From Pseudomonas laurylsulfatiphila (lineage in GTDB: Bacteria > Pseudomonadota > Gammaproteobacteria > Pseudomonadales > Pseudomonadaceae): a DNA stretch of 64,000 nt. The stretch is from contig NZ_NIRS01000009.1 in assembly GCF_002934665.1 (NCBI RefSeq), positions 124,001 through 188,000 on the forward strand, in the 5' to 3' direction. Positions 24,677-33,355 of the stretch are shown here, in pieces. A program made the translations under genes and the position numbers. Each line of letters opens with the position of its first letter. The first letter of the stretch is position 1. The notes beneath the pieces were generated by a model that ran no database searches, had not been told where the DNA came from, and saw only the letters and a list, made by a program, of their open reading frames with translations.

Positions 24677-26140
24677 GTGACCGAAGCTTTTATTGTCGTT
24701 CAAACCGCCGAGCAAGCCGTGGATCGGCTCGCACTCTTGCACAATCGTGCAACCACCGCGCTGAGTCAGGCGCTCAAGCGTTACCTCAAGGACCGCGTCG
24801 AGCCTGATGCCGAGCAGCGGGCGTTGTTCCGTTATCCCGAGCTGCGCCTGACCTACCTTTGCCAGGGCGAAGTCCCGCAGACCACGCGTGCCTATGCCAA
24901 GGTCCAGCTGCCGGGCACCTACAGCGTCACCGTCACCCATCCGTCGGCTTTCCGTAAGTACCTGCTGGAACAGCTGGTTCCGTTGATGCACGACTTCACC
25001 GTGACGGTGGAAGTCGGTGTCAGCCAGCAGAACATCCCGTATCCGTATGTGGTCGAGCAGGGCGATGAGCTGGGAGGTTCCGGCGTCACCGCCGCCGTGC
25101 TGGCGCGGGTATTCCCGAGTACCGACCTGTCGGCCGCGACCGACGGCATTGCCGACGGTTTGTACGACTGGGAAAACACCGATCCGCTGCCGCTGGCCCT
25201 TTTCGATGCCGCACGGGTGGATTTCTCCCTGCGCCGACTGGTGCATTACACCGGCAGCGACTGGCGCCATGTGCAGCCGTGGATTCTGCTGACCAACTAC
25301 CACCGCTATGTCGACCAGTTCATTGTCCACGGCTTGGAACAATTACGCCAAGACCCGCGCTTCGTGCGCATGGTGCTGCCGGGTAACGTGATCATCGAAA
25401 AGAGCATGGATCACGGTGAAGCGTCGGCGATTGCCGCTGGCGTGGTCTGGCACCGTTACCAGATGCCGGCCTATCACCTGATCGCCAGTGACGGCCACGG
25501 CGTGACCCTGGTCAACATCGGTGTCGGCCCGTCCAACGCCAAGAACATCACCGACCACCTCGCCGTCCTGCGCCCGCATTGCTGGCTGATGATCGGCCAC
25601 TGCGGCGGCCTGCGTCAGTCGCAGACGATTGGCGACTACGTGCTGGCCCACGCCTACATGCGCCGCGACGGCATTCTCGACCGGGTCGTGCCGCCGAATA
25701 TTCCGATTCCGGCCCTGGCCGAAGTGCAGATGGCGCTTCAGCAGGCGGCGGCCAACATCACCGGCGAGAAGGGCGACGAACTGAAAAAACGCCTGCGCAC
25801 CGGCACCGTGCTGACCTACGACGACCGTAACTGGGAGCTGCGTTGGGCCCAGGAACGGCCGCTGATCAACCTGTCCCGCGCCGTGGCGGTGGACATGGAA
25901 AGTGGCACCATCGCCGCCCAGGGTTATCGTTTGCGGGTGCCCTACGGCACGTTGCTCTGCGTCTCGGACAAACCGCTGCACAGCGAAATCAAGTTGCCGG
26001 GCTCGGCCAACGCCTTCTATGAGCGCGCGGTCAGCCAGCACTTGAAGATCGGTATCGAGGCGGTGGATCTGTTGCGTACCGAACTCAACTCACTGCACTC
26101 GCGCAAACTGCGCAGCTTCGACGAGCCGCCGTTCCGCTAA
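24677..26140 (+). CDS. amn: AMP nucleosidase
   Basis: Hydrolyses AMP to adenine and ribose 5-phosphate, adjusting the adenylate pool. The protein closely follows E. coli Amn: PGTYSVTVTHPSAFRKYL, IPYPYVVE, TLVNIGVGPSNAKNITDHLA, MIGHCGGLRQSQTIGDYV, RTGTVLTYDDRNWELR and the C-terminal LHSRKLRSFDEPPFR. The start is uncertain. I chose GTG at 24677 (VTEAFIVVQ) because AGGA lies 8 bases upstream; ATG codons at 24668 and 24641 are in frame and would add 3 or 12 residues. The gene is monocistronic by context. Confidence 0.95.
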   Translation: MTEAFIVVQTAEQAVDRLALLHNRATTALSQALKRYLKDRVEPDAEQRALFRYPELRLTYLCQGEVPQTTRAYAKVQLPGTYSVTVTHPSAFRKYLLEQLVPLMHDFTVTVEVGVSQQNIPYPYVVEQGDELGGSGVTAAVLARVFPSTDLSAATDGIADGLYDWENTDPLPLALFDAARVDFSLRRLVHYTGSDWRHVQPWILLTNYHRYVDQFIVHGLEQLRQDPRFVRMVLPGNVIIEKSMDHGEASAIAAGVVWHRYQMPAYHLIASDGHGVTLVNIGVGPSNAKNITDHLAVLRPHCWLMIGHCGGLRQSQTIGDYVLAHAYMRRDGILDRVVPPNIPIPALAEVQMALQQAAANITGEKGDELKKRLRTGTVLTYDDRNWELRWAQERPLINLSRAVAVDMESGTIAAQGYRLRVPYGTLLCVSDKPLHSEIKLPGSANAFYERAVSQHLKIGIEAVDLLRTELNSLHSRKLRSFDEPPFR

Positions 26141-26211
26141 CGGTTGTCGTGGTCATTTGACGGTTGGGGCACTAGCATTAGCAGCCCTGACCGTTAGATG
26201 TTTCCTTTCTC

Positions 26212-26850
26212 ATGTCTCGTCCTCCTCAACGTCCCGTTTCCCGCCGCCCTGGCACGAAATCGTCGCCTGCAGCCCCGCGCCGTGTCGCCAAGGCACCACC
26301 GGCCGAGCCGAAGCTGATCCTGTTCAACAAACCCTTCGATGTGCTGACACAGTTCAGTGACGGCGAAGGGCGCGCGACGCTCAAGGACTACATCGATGTA
26401 CCGGGGATCTATCCGGCCGGACGGCTGGATCGCGACAGCGAAGGCTTGTTGCTGCTGACCAACGACGGCCAGCTTCAGGCGCGAATCGCCGACCCGAAGC
26501 ACAAGCTGGCCAAGACCTATTGGGTGCAGGTCGAGGGCGAGCCGGGCGCGGAGCAATTGCAGCGCCTGCGTGACGGCGTCGAATTGAATGACGGCATGAC
26601 CTTGCCCGCCGAGGCGCGGCAACTGGACGAGCCCGAGCTATGGCCGCGCAATCCGCCGGTGCGCTTTCGCAAAAGCGTGCCGACCAGTTGGCTGGAGTTG
26701 GTGATTCGCGAAGGGCGTAACCGACAGGTGCGGCGCATGACTGCTGCGGTCGGTTTGCCGACCTTGCGTCTGGTGCGGGTCAGAATCGGTGACTGGACGA
26801 TCGAAGGGCTCGATCAGGGCCAGTGGAAAGAAGTACCGGCGCGCTTATAA
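26212..26850 (+). CDS. rluE: 23S rRNA pseudouridine synthase, RluE-like
   Basis: RsuA-family pseudouridine synthase; E. coli RluE modifies U2457 of 23S rRNA. The protein has 212 residues. A basic, Pro/Arg-rich N-terminal tail (1-30) is followed directly by the catalytic domain, with no S4 domain, as in RluE. The catalytic Asp is in PAGRLDRDSEGLLLLTNDG. REGRNRQVRRMTAAVG is the second family motif. Its stop overlaps that of the converging DUF2788 gene by six bases (TTATAA). RluE is the best match; RsuA is excluded by the missing S4 domain. Confidence 0.9.
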   Translation: MSRPPQRPVSRRPGTKSSPAAPRRVAKAPPAEPKLILFNKPFDVLTQFSDGEGRATLKDYIDVPGIYPAGRLDRDSEGLLLLTNDGQLQARIADPKHKLAKTYWVQVEGEPGAEQLQRLRDGVELNDGMTLPAEARQLDEPELWPRNPPVRFRKSVPTSWLELVIREGRNRQVRRMTAAVGLPTLRLVRVRIGDWTIEGLDQGQWKEVPARL

Positions 26851-27054
26851 GGCGCCGGATTCAATCAGGCCGATCACCACGCTCTTGATGATAAACGCGG
26901 CCACGCCCAGGCCCAGCACGAAAAACAGGATGAAAGAGCCAAAGCGCCCGGCCTTGGACTTCTTCGCCAGATCCCAGACGATGAAACCCATGAAAATGAT
27001 CAGGATCGTGACCAGGCCGGTCATCATCCACTCTTCAAAGACTGCAGGATCCAT
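26845..27054 (-). CDS. DUF2788 small membrane protein (69 aa)
   Basis: A 69-residue protein of two hydrophobic helices (about residues 11-30 and 40-62) joined by the basic loop AKKSKAGRFG. I recognise it as the DUF2788 family, conserved in pseudomonads, function unknown. It probably sits in the inner membrane with the loop in the cytoplasm by the positive-inside rule. It converges on rluE with overlapping stop codons. Confidence 0.8.
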   Translation of the reverse strand: MDPAVFEEWMMTGLVTILIIFMGFIVWDLAKKSKAGRFGSFILFFVLGLGVAAFIIKSVVIGLIESGAL

Positions 27055-27169
27055 CGAACATCTCCAGCGGGGGCGAGGCTAAAAGGGCGCGAAGATTATA
27101 CGCCTCGCTGGCTGCGTGCAGTATTGACCTGCGTCGGTGTGTCGCAGTCATTCGTCGCCTGTGCTGGCC

Positions 27170-27264
27170 CCATCGCTGGCAAGCCAGCTCCTACAAGGTT
27201 TTGTGTTGACCTCAATAATGTGACCGACTCAAAACCTGTAGGAGCTGGCTTGCCAGCGATGGCG
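27170..27264. repeat. REP-like pair, class B
   Basis: ATCGCTGGCAAGCCAGCTCC on the left and CTGTAGGAGCTGGCTTGCCA on the right are inverted copies about 45 bases apart, just after the Lrp-family gene stop. Confidence 0.9.
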
Positions 27265-27267
27265 TCA

Positions 27268-27747
27268 TTAGCTACGCAGATGAGTCAAAGGCAGCTCAGT
27301 GCTGTTCAAAACCTGGTTCAACACAAAACTCGAACGCACGCTGGTCACGCCTTCAATCCGGGTCAGATGCCCGAGCAGCAGTTTCTGGTAGTGATCCATA
27401 TCCGGCACTACGACCTTGAGTTGATAGTCGGCATCCATCCCGGTCACCAGGCTGCATTCGAGCACTTGGGGCAAGGTGCGAATGGCCGCTTCGAAGTTCT
27501 CGAAACGTTCCGGCGTATGACGGTCCATACCGATCAGCACGTAGGCCGTCAGGCTCAGGCCGAGCATTTTGCGGTCGAGCAGGGCGACCTGACGGGAAAT
27601 GTAGCCGTCGTCTTCCAGTTGCTTGACCCGCCGTGAGCACGGCGAAGGCGACAGACCGATGCGTTCGGCCAACTCCTGGTTGGAGATGCGTGCGTCGCGC
27701 TGCAATTCCGCCAAAATACTCAGGTCGTAACGGTCGAGCTTGCTCAT
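27268..27747 (-). CDS. Lrp/AsnC family transcriptional regulator
   Basis: A 159-residue feast/famine regulator. The N-terminal winged helix-turn-helix runs from LDRYDLSILAELQRDARISNQ to LSPSPCSRRVKQLEDDG; the RAM ligand-binding domain follows (about 70-150), with VLECSLVTGMDADYQLKVV. The ATG at 27747 is chosen; an upstream TTG adds one residue. No metabolic gene is divergent nearby: the facing region is empty for over 400 bases, so the target cannot be guessed from context. Confidence 0.93.
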   Translation of the reverse strand: MSKLDRYDLSILAELQRDARISNQELAERIGLSPSPCSRRVKQLEDDGYISRQVALLDRKMLGLSLTAYVLIGMDRHTPERFENFEAAIRTLPQVLECSLVTGMDADYQLKVVVPDMDHYQKLLLGHLTRIEGVTSVRSSFVLNQVLNSTELPLTHLRS

Positions 27748-28035
27748 CAATCAGTCCTTCGTCGTAACTATTGCGGCAGATTATGTATCCGGGGTTAAAA
27801 ATTGCGCAAGTGATGTTTAATTCAGCAATCTTCGCAATCCTCTGTCGGCGCTCACGGCCTATTCTTATCACCAGAATCACTGCTCGGACAAACAGTCCAG
27901 TGCGGCTCGCCCAATCAGGCCCGCCGCGGTCGCCACCCCCACCGGGGATGTGCCGGCCCCCGAGCTACACACTGTCCAGAAGACGGCGTGAGGTGAGCCG
28001 GCGCCACAAGCGTTGAGCCAGGACGAAGTTCTCCA
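27748..28035. other. Gene-less stretch upstream of a strong terminator
   Basis: Between the Lrp-family gene and the DUF6515 gene lie about 430 bases. Several short frames are open, but none has a recognisable product or a convincing start. Because the stretch ends in an intrinsic terminator on the + strand (28036-28065), an untranslated small RNA, a short unrecognised gene or a leader that terminates before the DUF6515 gene are all possible. The first 110 bases are AT-richer, fitting a promoter region that includes the Lrp-family promoter. Confidence 0.4.
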
Positions 28036-28065
28036 AGGGGAGGCCGACGGGTCTCCCCTTTTTCT
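28036..28065 (+). terminator. Intrinsic terminator with no obvious upstream gene
   Basis: An 8-bp perfect stem (AAGGGGAG at 28036-28043, CTCCCCTT at 28054-28061) with a 10-base loop is followed by TTTTT (28060-28064). The T tract is on the + strand only. Confidence 0.8.
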
Positions 28066-28185
28066 TGCGTGGATTTTGACTCTCCTGGCCTCAATAAATA
28101 AGTTGCGTGACTGATAACCTGTCGCAGAACCGGCCACTGCTTTCCCAGTCTTACGTACAGGCCCTAACCCGCAATGAGGATTAGC

Positions 28186-29247
28186 ATGAAATCGCGCATC
28201 TGGCGTTTGGCCGGTGTTGGTTTGCTGTGTGTCAGTGTCACTGCGCAAACGCTGGCCGATGAGCAGCAAAACCGTGGCCATGATGGCGGGCAGCACGGCC
28301 AGGATGGGCATCAGGGTGGTAACCAGGGTGGTAGTCAGGGCCATGGTGGCAACAACCAGCCACGCCCGCAGAACAGCCCGCAGCAGAACCAGCCGCGTGC
28401 GCAGAACAACGACAACCGCCAGTACGAGCACAACGGCCAGAATCAACATCAGAACAATAGCCAGAGGCAGCCCCCTCCCGCGCCGGATTTCAACAGCCCG
28501 GTTCGCTCACCACCGCCACCGCCGCAGGCACCGGCCACTGACATGCCGATCCAGCCGCGCCCGGACACCGTGCGCCAGACCCAGCCACCGCAGCGCCATG
28601 ACTACCAGGATCAGCCGCATCGCAACGATTACAATCAGCGCTGGAAGGGCTATATCGGTGCGCCGACCAATGACAATCACTGGGATGGACGCCCGAGCGG
28701 ACACGGTAACGGCTGGGGGCCAGGTCCCAGGTATCGCCCCGGCCAGCTGATCGACCGCTTCCCCGATCGTAACTTCCGCGTGCCTTACCGTGGCATGGAT
28801 TACTACTATTCCGGTGGCTACTGGTATCGCCCGCTGGGTCCGCGTTATGAGGTGGTAGAGCCGCCACGCGGGATTCGCGTCAGCTACCTTCCTGATTATG
28901 CCGAGCAGGTGTGGATCGGCGGGGCGCTGCTGTTCCTCGCGGCCGGTTCGTATTACGCCTATGAGGAGAGCACCCGGGATTACGTTGTGGTCGAGCCGTC
29001 GGCTGGCCAGCCGCAGTCGCCACCACCGGCCGCCAGCAATGGATATGACGTGGAGGCGTACCCGGCCAACGGCCAGTCGCCGGAGCAGGTCAGTCGCGAT
29101 GGCTACGAGTGTTATCAATACGCGGTGCAGCAGAGTGGTTTCGATCCACGCACCGCCACTTACCAGCCAGACCCGTCGGTGGTGCAAGCCTACCGACAGG
29201 CCCAGGGCAGTTGCCTGAGCAGTCGTGGTTATCAGGTGAACTACTGA
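28186..29247 (+). CDS. Exported His/Asn/Gln/Pro-rich DUF6515 family protein
   Basis: A 353-residue protein starting at ATG 28186, which follows TGAGGATTAGC. A signal peptide covers residues 1-21. Residues 25-150 are of low complexity, rich in Gln, Asn, His, Gly and Pro with repeated GGNQGG-like units. A conserved domain follows (about 180-260: FRVPYRGMDYYYSGGYWYRP, then a hydrophobic VWIGGALLFLAAGSYYAY), and the C-terminal 60 residues carry two cysteines. I recognise the DUF6515 type from the YYYSGGYWYRP segment; function is unknown. The His-rich part could bind metals, which fits the neighbouring metal exporter, but that is inference. Confidence 0.8.
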   Translation: MKSRIWRLAGVGLLCVSVTAQTLADEQQNRGHDGGQHGQDGHQGGNQGGSQGHGGNNQPRPQNSPQQNQPRAQNNDNRQYEHNGQNQHQNNSQRQPPPAPDFNSPVRSPPPPPQAPATDMPIQPRPDTVRQTQPPQRHDYQDQPHRNDYNQRWKGYIGAPTNDNHWDGRPSGHGNGWGPGPRYRPGQLIDRFPDRNFRVPYRGMDYYYSGGYWYRPLGPRYEVVEPPRGIRVSYLPDYAEQVWIGGALLFLAAGSYYAYEESTRDYVVVEPSAGQPQSPPPAASNGYDVEAYPANGQSPEQVSRDGYECYQYAVQQSGFDPRTATYQPDPSVVQAYRQAQGSCLSSRGYQVNY

Positions 29248-30146
29248 GCCCGAGCGGTTTTCACCACTGCCTGCGGGTCGGCGTGCACCAGCACTTCAGC
29301 TCGCGGGTAGGCGGTGTGAATGGCTGCGGCAGCCTGATCGCTGATGCCATGGGCGACTGACAGCGTCAATTCCCCCGGCAGCTCCAGATGCAATTGCACA
29401 AACCACTGGTTGCCGGAGATCCGCGTGCGCAGGTCATGGGCACCCAGCACGCCGGGCACGCTGCACGCCAATTCCAGCATGTGCTGGCTGACCTCCGGCG
29501 GCAGTTCTTCATCCATCAACACCGCAAAGCTCTCCCGGGCGATCTGCACGGCGCTCCACAGAATGTAGGCGGCGATTCCCAGACCGAACCAGGGGTCGAC
29601 CTGATGCAGTCCAAACCCGGCCAGCACCAGCGCGATCAGAATGCTGCCGTTGAGCAGCAGGTCCGAGCGGTAGTGCAGGGAATCGGCGCGCACCGCGTTG
29701 GAACCGGTGGCCTTGACCACCCGCTGTTGAAACATCAACAACGCCAGGGTCAGTACGAGGGACAACACAATCACGCCGATACTGATCCACGGTGCGCCGA
29801 CCGGTTCGGGATGTTTGAGCCGATCATAGGCCTGCAACGCAATCAGTACCGCACTGCCGCCAATGAACAACGCCTGGGCCATGCCCGCCAATGACTCGGC
29901 CTTGCCGTGCCCGTAGCGATGATCATTGTCGGCGGGGCGCAGGGCGTAATGCACCGCCAGCAGGTTGAGCAATGAGGTGACGCCGTCGAGTGTCGAGTCG
30001 GTGAGCCCGGCGAGCATGCTCACCGAGCCGCTCAGCCACCAGGCGATGGCTTTGGCGATGATCAACGTGCACGCCACCGCCACCGAGGCACGGGTCGCCA
30101 GCCGCAGCAGGCGGGCGTGTTCGGAGCTGGAAATCATAGTGGCCAT
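29241..30146 (-). CDS. fieF: Cation diffusion facilitator FieF/YiiP
   Basis: Inner-membrane proton-coupled exporter of divalent metals (Zn, Fe, Cd). The protein has 301 residues, six membrane helices and a cytoplasmic C-terminal dimer domain. The transport-site residues of YiiP are all there: D50 and D54 in LTDSTLD, H158 and D162 in HYRSD. The charge-interlock and cytoplasmic metal sites are covered by HRYGHGKAE and the C-terminal VHADP. It converges on the DUF6515 gene with an overlap of 7 bases. Its place beside hrpB matches the P. aeruginosa yiiP gene as I recall it. Confidence 0.94.
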   Translation of the reverse strand: MATMISSSEHARLLRLATRASVAVACTLIIAKAIAWWLSGSVSMLAGLTDSTLDGVTSLLNLLAVHYALRPADNDHRYGHGKAESLAGMAQALFIGGSAVLIALQAYDRLKHPEPVGAPWISIGVIVLSLVLTLALLMFQQRVVKATGSNAVRADSLHYRSDLLLNGSILIALVLAGFGLHQVDPWFGLGIAAYILWSAVQIARESFAVLMDEELPPEVSQHMLELACSVPGVLGAHDLRTRISGNQWFVQLHLELPGELTLSVAHGISDQAAAAIHTAYPRAEVLVHADPQAVVKTARAQ

Positions 30147-30178
30147 CGTTCCTTGAAGAGTCCTTTCGCTTGCAGGGA

Positions 30179-30598
30179 TTACGCGGCCGGTTGCAGGCCG
30201 AACATCGCCAGTTGCTGGGTGCTGCCCTTGCTCTGGATCAGGCGTGGATCGTCCAGCGGGAAGCTGCGGCCCAGCTCGCTTTCCAGAATAGTCTGCAACT
30301 TGCGGTTATCGACCTGGCCGTCGGGGCCGATGGCGTTCTTGAGTTTTTGCGGATCGACCTGGGCGGTCTTGCCCGGCTCGAAATAAATCGCGCCGGTGGC
30401 AAAGTCCACGGCAAACGCGATCAGGCCGGGGATGATGTAGAACAGCAGGCCCACGGCATCGAGCGCGGCGATGGCCGGGTCGATCTTGCCTTCGATCTGG
30501 CCACGGCGGTCGGGGTAGAAAATCGACCCGCAGGCGGTCACTTGAGTCAGCAAGGTTGCGACCAGAACACCGCCAATCAGGCGAAAGGGAGCACGCAT
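30179..30598 (-). CDS. Small lipoprotein of unknown function
   Basis: A 139-residue protein with a lipoprotein signal ending in lipobox VTAC (lipidated C23), from the ATG at 30598 preceded by CAGGAGATTTCAT. The mature part has GSIFYPDRRG, a hydrophobic stretch LLFYIIPGLIAFAVDFATGAI (about 52-72) and a polar C-terminus. The GS...YPD...PGLIAFAVDFATG layout is loosely like the YceK/YidQ lipoproteins, but I am not sure of that. It lies 32 bases downstream of fieF on the same strand, is separately translated, and diverges from hrpB. Confidence 0.8.
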   Translation of the reverse strand: MRAPFRLIGGVLVATLLTQVTACGSIFYPDRRGQIEGKIDPAIAALDAVGLLFYIIPGLIAFAVDFATGAIYFEPGKTAQVDPQKLKNAIGPDGQVDNRKLQTILESELGRSFPLDDPRLIQSKGSTQQLAMFGLQPAA

Positions 30599-30707
30599 AT
30601 GAAATCTCCTGGGTAATCTCGAAACGAAACGTCGTCGGTATGAATTAAGACCCTGACGAACGCCTTGCAGTTCGCCGTTATACTCGGCCCTCTGTTTTGG
30701 AGCCAGC

Positions 30708-33224
30708 ATGATTTCTTTGCCAATCGATGAAGTTTTACCCGCCCTGCGTGAAGCCCTCGCTACACGCCACGAAGCCGTGCTCGAAGCACCGCCCGGCGCC
30801 GGTAAAACCACCCGCGTGCCTTTGGCCCTGCTCAATGAGCCGTGGCTCGCTGGGCAGACCATCCTGATGCTCGAACCCCGCCGGCTGGCCGCACGCGCAG
30901 CGGCGGAACGGCTGGCCAGTGAGCTGGGGGAAAAGGTCGGTGAAACCGTGGGCTATCGCATTCGCCTCGACAGTAAGGTCGGCCCCAATACCCGAATCGA
31001 AGTGGTCACCGAAGGCATCCTCACCCGGCGCCTGCAGGATGACCCTGCGCTGGAAGGCGTAGGCCTGCTGATCTTCGACGAATTCCACGAGCGTAGCCTC
31101 GATGCTGACCTGGCCTTGGCCCTGAGCCTCAATGGTCGCGAACTGTTCCGTGACGACCAGCCGCTGAAAATCCTCTTGATGTCCGCCACGCTTGAAGGCG
31201 AACGCTTGGCCGGGTTGCTCGACGACGCGCCGATCCTGCGCAGCGAAGGGCGCATGTACCCGGTGGCGATGCGCTGGGGCCGGCCGTTCCAGGCCGGTGA
31301 ATTCATCGAGCCGCGCCTGGTGCAGACCATCCTCGAAGCTTTGAACGACGAGACTGGCAGCGTGCTGGTGTTCCTGCCGGGGCAAGCGGAAATCCGCCGC
31401 GTGCATCAGCAATTGGCCGATGCCTTGGGTGACAATCCACAGGTTCTGCTGTGTCCGTTGCACGGTGAACTTGACCTGACGGCGCAACGGGCGGCGATCG
31501 ATCCGGCGCCGCCGGGCAAGCGCAAAGTGGTGCTGGCCACCAATATCGCCGAAACCAGTTTGACCATCGACGGCGTGCGCGTGGTGATCGATGCCGGGCT
31601 GGCGCGGGTGCCGCGTTTCGACCCGGGCAGCGGCATGACGCGTCTCGACACCCAGCGCATTTCCAAGGCCAGTGCGACCCAGCGCGCGGGCCGGGCCGGG
31701 CGTCTGGAACCGGGTGTTTGTTATCGCCTGTGGTCCCAGGACCAGCACGAGCAACTGGCGGCTTATGGCAGTGCGGAAATCCTCTCGGCGGATCTTGCCG
31801 GGCTGGCCTTGCAGTTGGGGCGTTGGGGTGTGACACCCGGGCAACTGGTGTGGCTTGATGTGCCACCGGCCGCCGCTTATGCACAGGCCCAGGATCTGCT
31901 CGAACGCCTGGGCGCACTGGACGGCGAAGCGCTGACCCGTCACGGTCAGGCCATGGCCGAACTGCCGGCCCATCCGCGTATCGCGCATTTGCTGTTGCGC
32001 GGCCAGGCACTGGGTCTGGCGGAAATGGCGTGCGACGTCGCCGCACTGCTCGGCGAACGCGATATCTTGCGTGGCGCCGGGGCGGACTTGCACAGCCGAC
32101 TGGTATTGCTGTCTGGCGAAGAGCGCGCCGCACGTGGCGCGCAGGGGGGCGTGCAACGCGCACGGCAACTGGCGCGACAATACCGTGGTTACTTGCGCGG
32201 CAAAGCCTCTGAGCCGGTCAGCGATCCGGATCACCCGCGCTGGCTCGGTGCGTTGCTGGCGCTGGCCTATCCCGACCGCGTCGCCCAGCAACGGCGCGCC
32301 GGTGGCGCGGAGTATCGCTTGGCCAACGGCCGTGCCGCGCTGTTCGCCGAGGCCGATAGCCTGATGAAGCAGCCGTGGCTGGTGATCGCCGATCTGGGCA
32401 GTCGCCAGGGGCAACGCGAAGAGCGGATTTATCTGGCGACGGATTTCGATCCGGCGCTGTTCGACTCAGTGCTGGCCGAGCAGGTGCGTTGCGTCGATCA
32501 ACTGGATTGGGATGAGCGCGAAGGTGTGCTGCGGGCCGAGCGTCAGCGCAAGGTTGGCGAATTGATCCTCAGCCGGGAACCGCTCACCGGCCTCGACGAA
32601 AGCGCCCGCAGCCAGGCGCTGGTGAATCTGGTGCGGCGCAAAGGCCTGGAGCTGTTGCCATGGACCCCGGAGCTGCGTCAGTGGCAGGCACGAGTGGCGT
32701 TGTTGCGGCAACTGGACCTCACCGGCAAAGGCGAGAGCGAATGGCCGGACGTCAGCGATGCAGCGTTGCTCAAAGGCCTGGAACACTGGCTGATGCCGTA
32801 TCTGGGTAAGGTGTCGCGGCTCAGTCACTTCGCCAATCTGGACCTGTCGAGCATCGTCCACAACCTGCTGCCGTGGCCGCTGCCGCAGCGGCTGGACGAG
32901 TTGGCGCCGCATCATTTGAGCGTGCCGTCGGGCTCGTCGATTCGCCTGGACTACAGCGAACAGCCGCCGATTCTGGCGGTGCGACTGCAGGAGTTGTTCG
33001 GCCTGGCCGAAACCCCGCGCATCGCCGGAGGGCGGCAAGTGGTCAAGCTGCACTTGCTGTCCCCGGCGCGGCGGCCGGTGCAGGTGACGCAGGACCTGGC
33101 GAACTTCTGGCGCAGCACCTATGCCGAAGTGAAGAAGGATTTGAAGGGACGTTATCCGAAGCATTACTGGCCGGATGATCCGCTGGTGGCTGAAGCGACT
33201 GCGCGGATCAAGCCGCGTAAATAA
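30708..33224 (+). CDS. hrpB: ATP-dependent helicase HrpB
   Basis: A DEAH/RHA-family helicase; the bacterial HrpB has been linked to mRNA processing in some species, but its role in Pseudomonas is not settled. The protein has 838 residues: Walker A GAGKTT at 30-35, DEFH box at D124-H127, SATLEGERL, VLATNIAETSLTIDGV and QRAGRAGR as helicase motifs, then the HrpB-specific C-terminal domain ending FWRSTYAEVKKDLKGRYPKHYWPDDPL. The start ATG at 30708 follows TTTTGGAGCCAGC. It appears monocistronic and is followed by a REP pair. Confidence 0.96.
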   Translation: MISLPIDEVLPALREALATRHEAVLEAPPGAGKTTRVPLALLNEPWLAGQTILMLEPRRLAARAAAERLASELGEKVGETVGYRIRLDSKVGPNTRIEVVTEGILTRRLQDDPALEGVGLLIFDEFHERSLDADLALALSLNGRELFRDDQPLKILLMSATLEGERLAGLLDDAPILRSEGRMYPVAMRWGRPFQAGEFIEPRLVQTILEALNDETGSVLVFLPGQAEIRRVHQQLADALGDNPQVLLCPLHGELDLTAQRAAIDPAPPGKRKVVLATNIAETSLTIDGVRVVIDAGLARVPRFDPGSGMTRLDTQRISKASATQRAGRAGRLEPGVCYRLWSQDQHEQLAAYGSAEILSADLAGLALQLGRWGVTPGQLVWLDVPPAAAYAQAQDLLERLGALDGEALTRHGQAMAELPAHPRIAHLLLRGQALGLAEMACDVAALLGERDILRGAGADLHSRLVLLSGEERAARGAQGGVQRARQLARQYRGYLRGKASEPVSDPDHPRWLGALLALAYPDRVAQQRRAGGAEYRLANGRAALFAEADSLMKQPWLVIADLGSRQGQREERIYLATDFDPALFDSVLAEQVRCVDQLDWDEREGVLRAERQRKVGELILSREPLTGLDESARSQALVNLVRRKGLELLPWTPELRQWQARVALLRQLDLTGKGESEWPDVSDAALLKGLEHWLMPYLGKVSRLSHFANLDLSSIVHNLLPWPLPQRLDELAPHHLSVPSGSSIRLDYSEQPPILAVRLQELFGLAETPRIAGGRQVVKLHLLSPARRPVQVTQDLANFWRSTYAEVKKDLKGRYPKHYWPDDPLVAEATARIKPRK

Positions 33225-33263
33225 TTCAAAGGTGCCCGGCGCCGATAGCACACTGCACACATT

Positions 33264-33355
33264 CCCCTGTAGGAGCTGGCTTGCCAGCGATGGCGGCATC
33301 AAGGCCAATACAAGTCTCAAGGGCCCCATCGCTGGCAAGCCAGCTCCTACAGGGG
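33264..33355. repeat. REP-like pair, class B
   Basis: CCCCTGTAGGAGCTGGCTTG and CAAGCCAGCTCCTACAGGGG are perfect inverted ends, extending the usual class B core by three G-C pairs. It lies between the converging hrpB and LysR genes and overlaps the last codons of the LysR gene. Confidence 0.92.

Noticed and set aside
26159..26195. Imperfect hairpin between amn and rluE
   Set aside because: The 12-position stem needs three G-T pairs and a 13-base loop and has no clean T tract, so I did not call it a terminator.
27877..28449. A 190-codon minus-strand frame across the gene-less stretch and the DUF6515 gene
   Set aside because: Two thirds of it is antisense to the DUF6515 gene. The C-terminal part has a plausible composition but no recognisable product and no start of its own.
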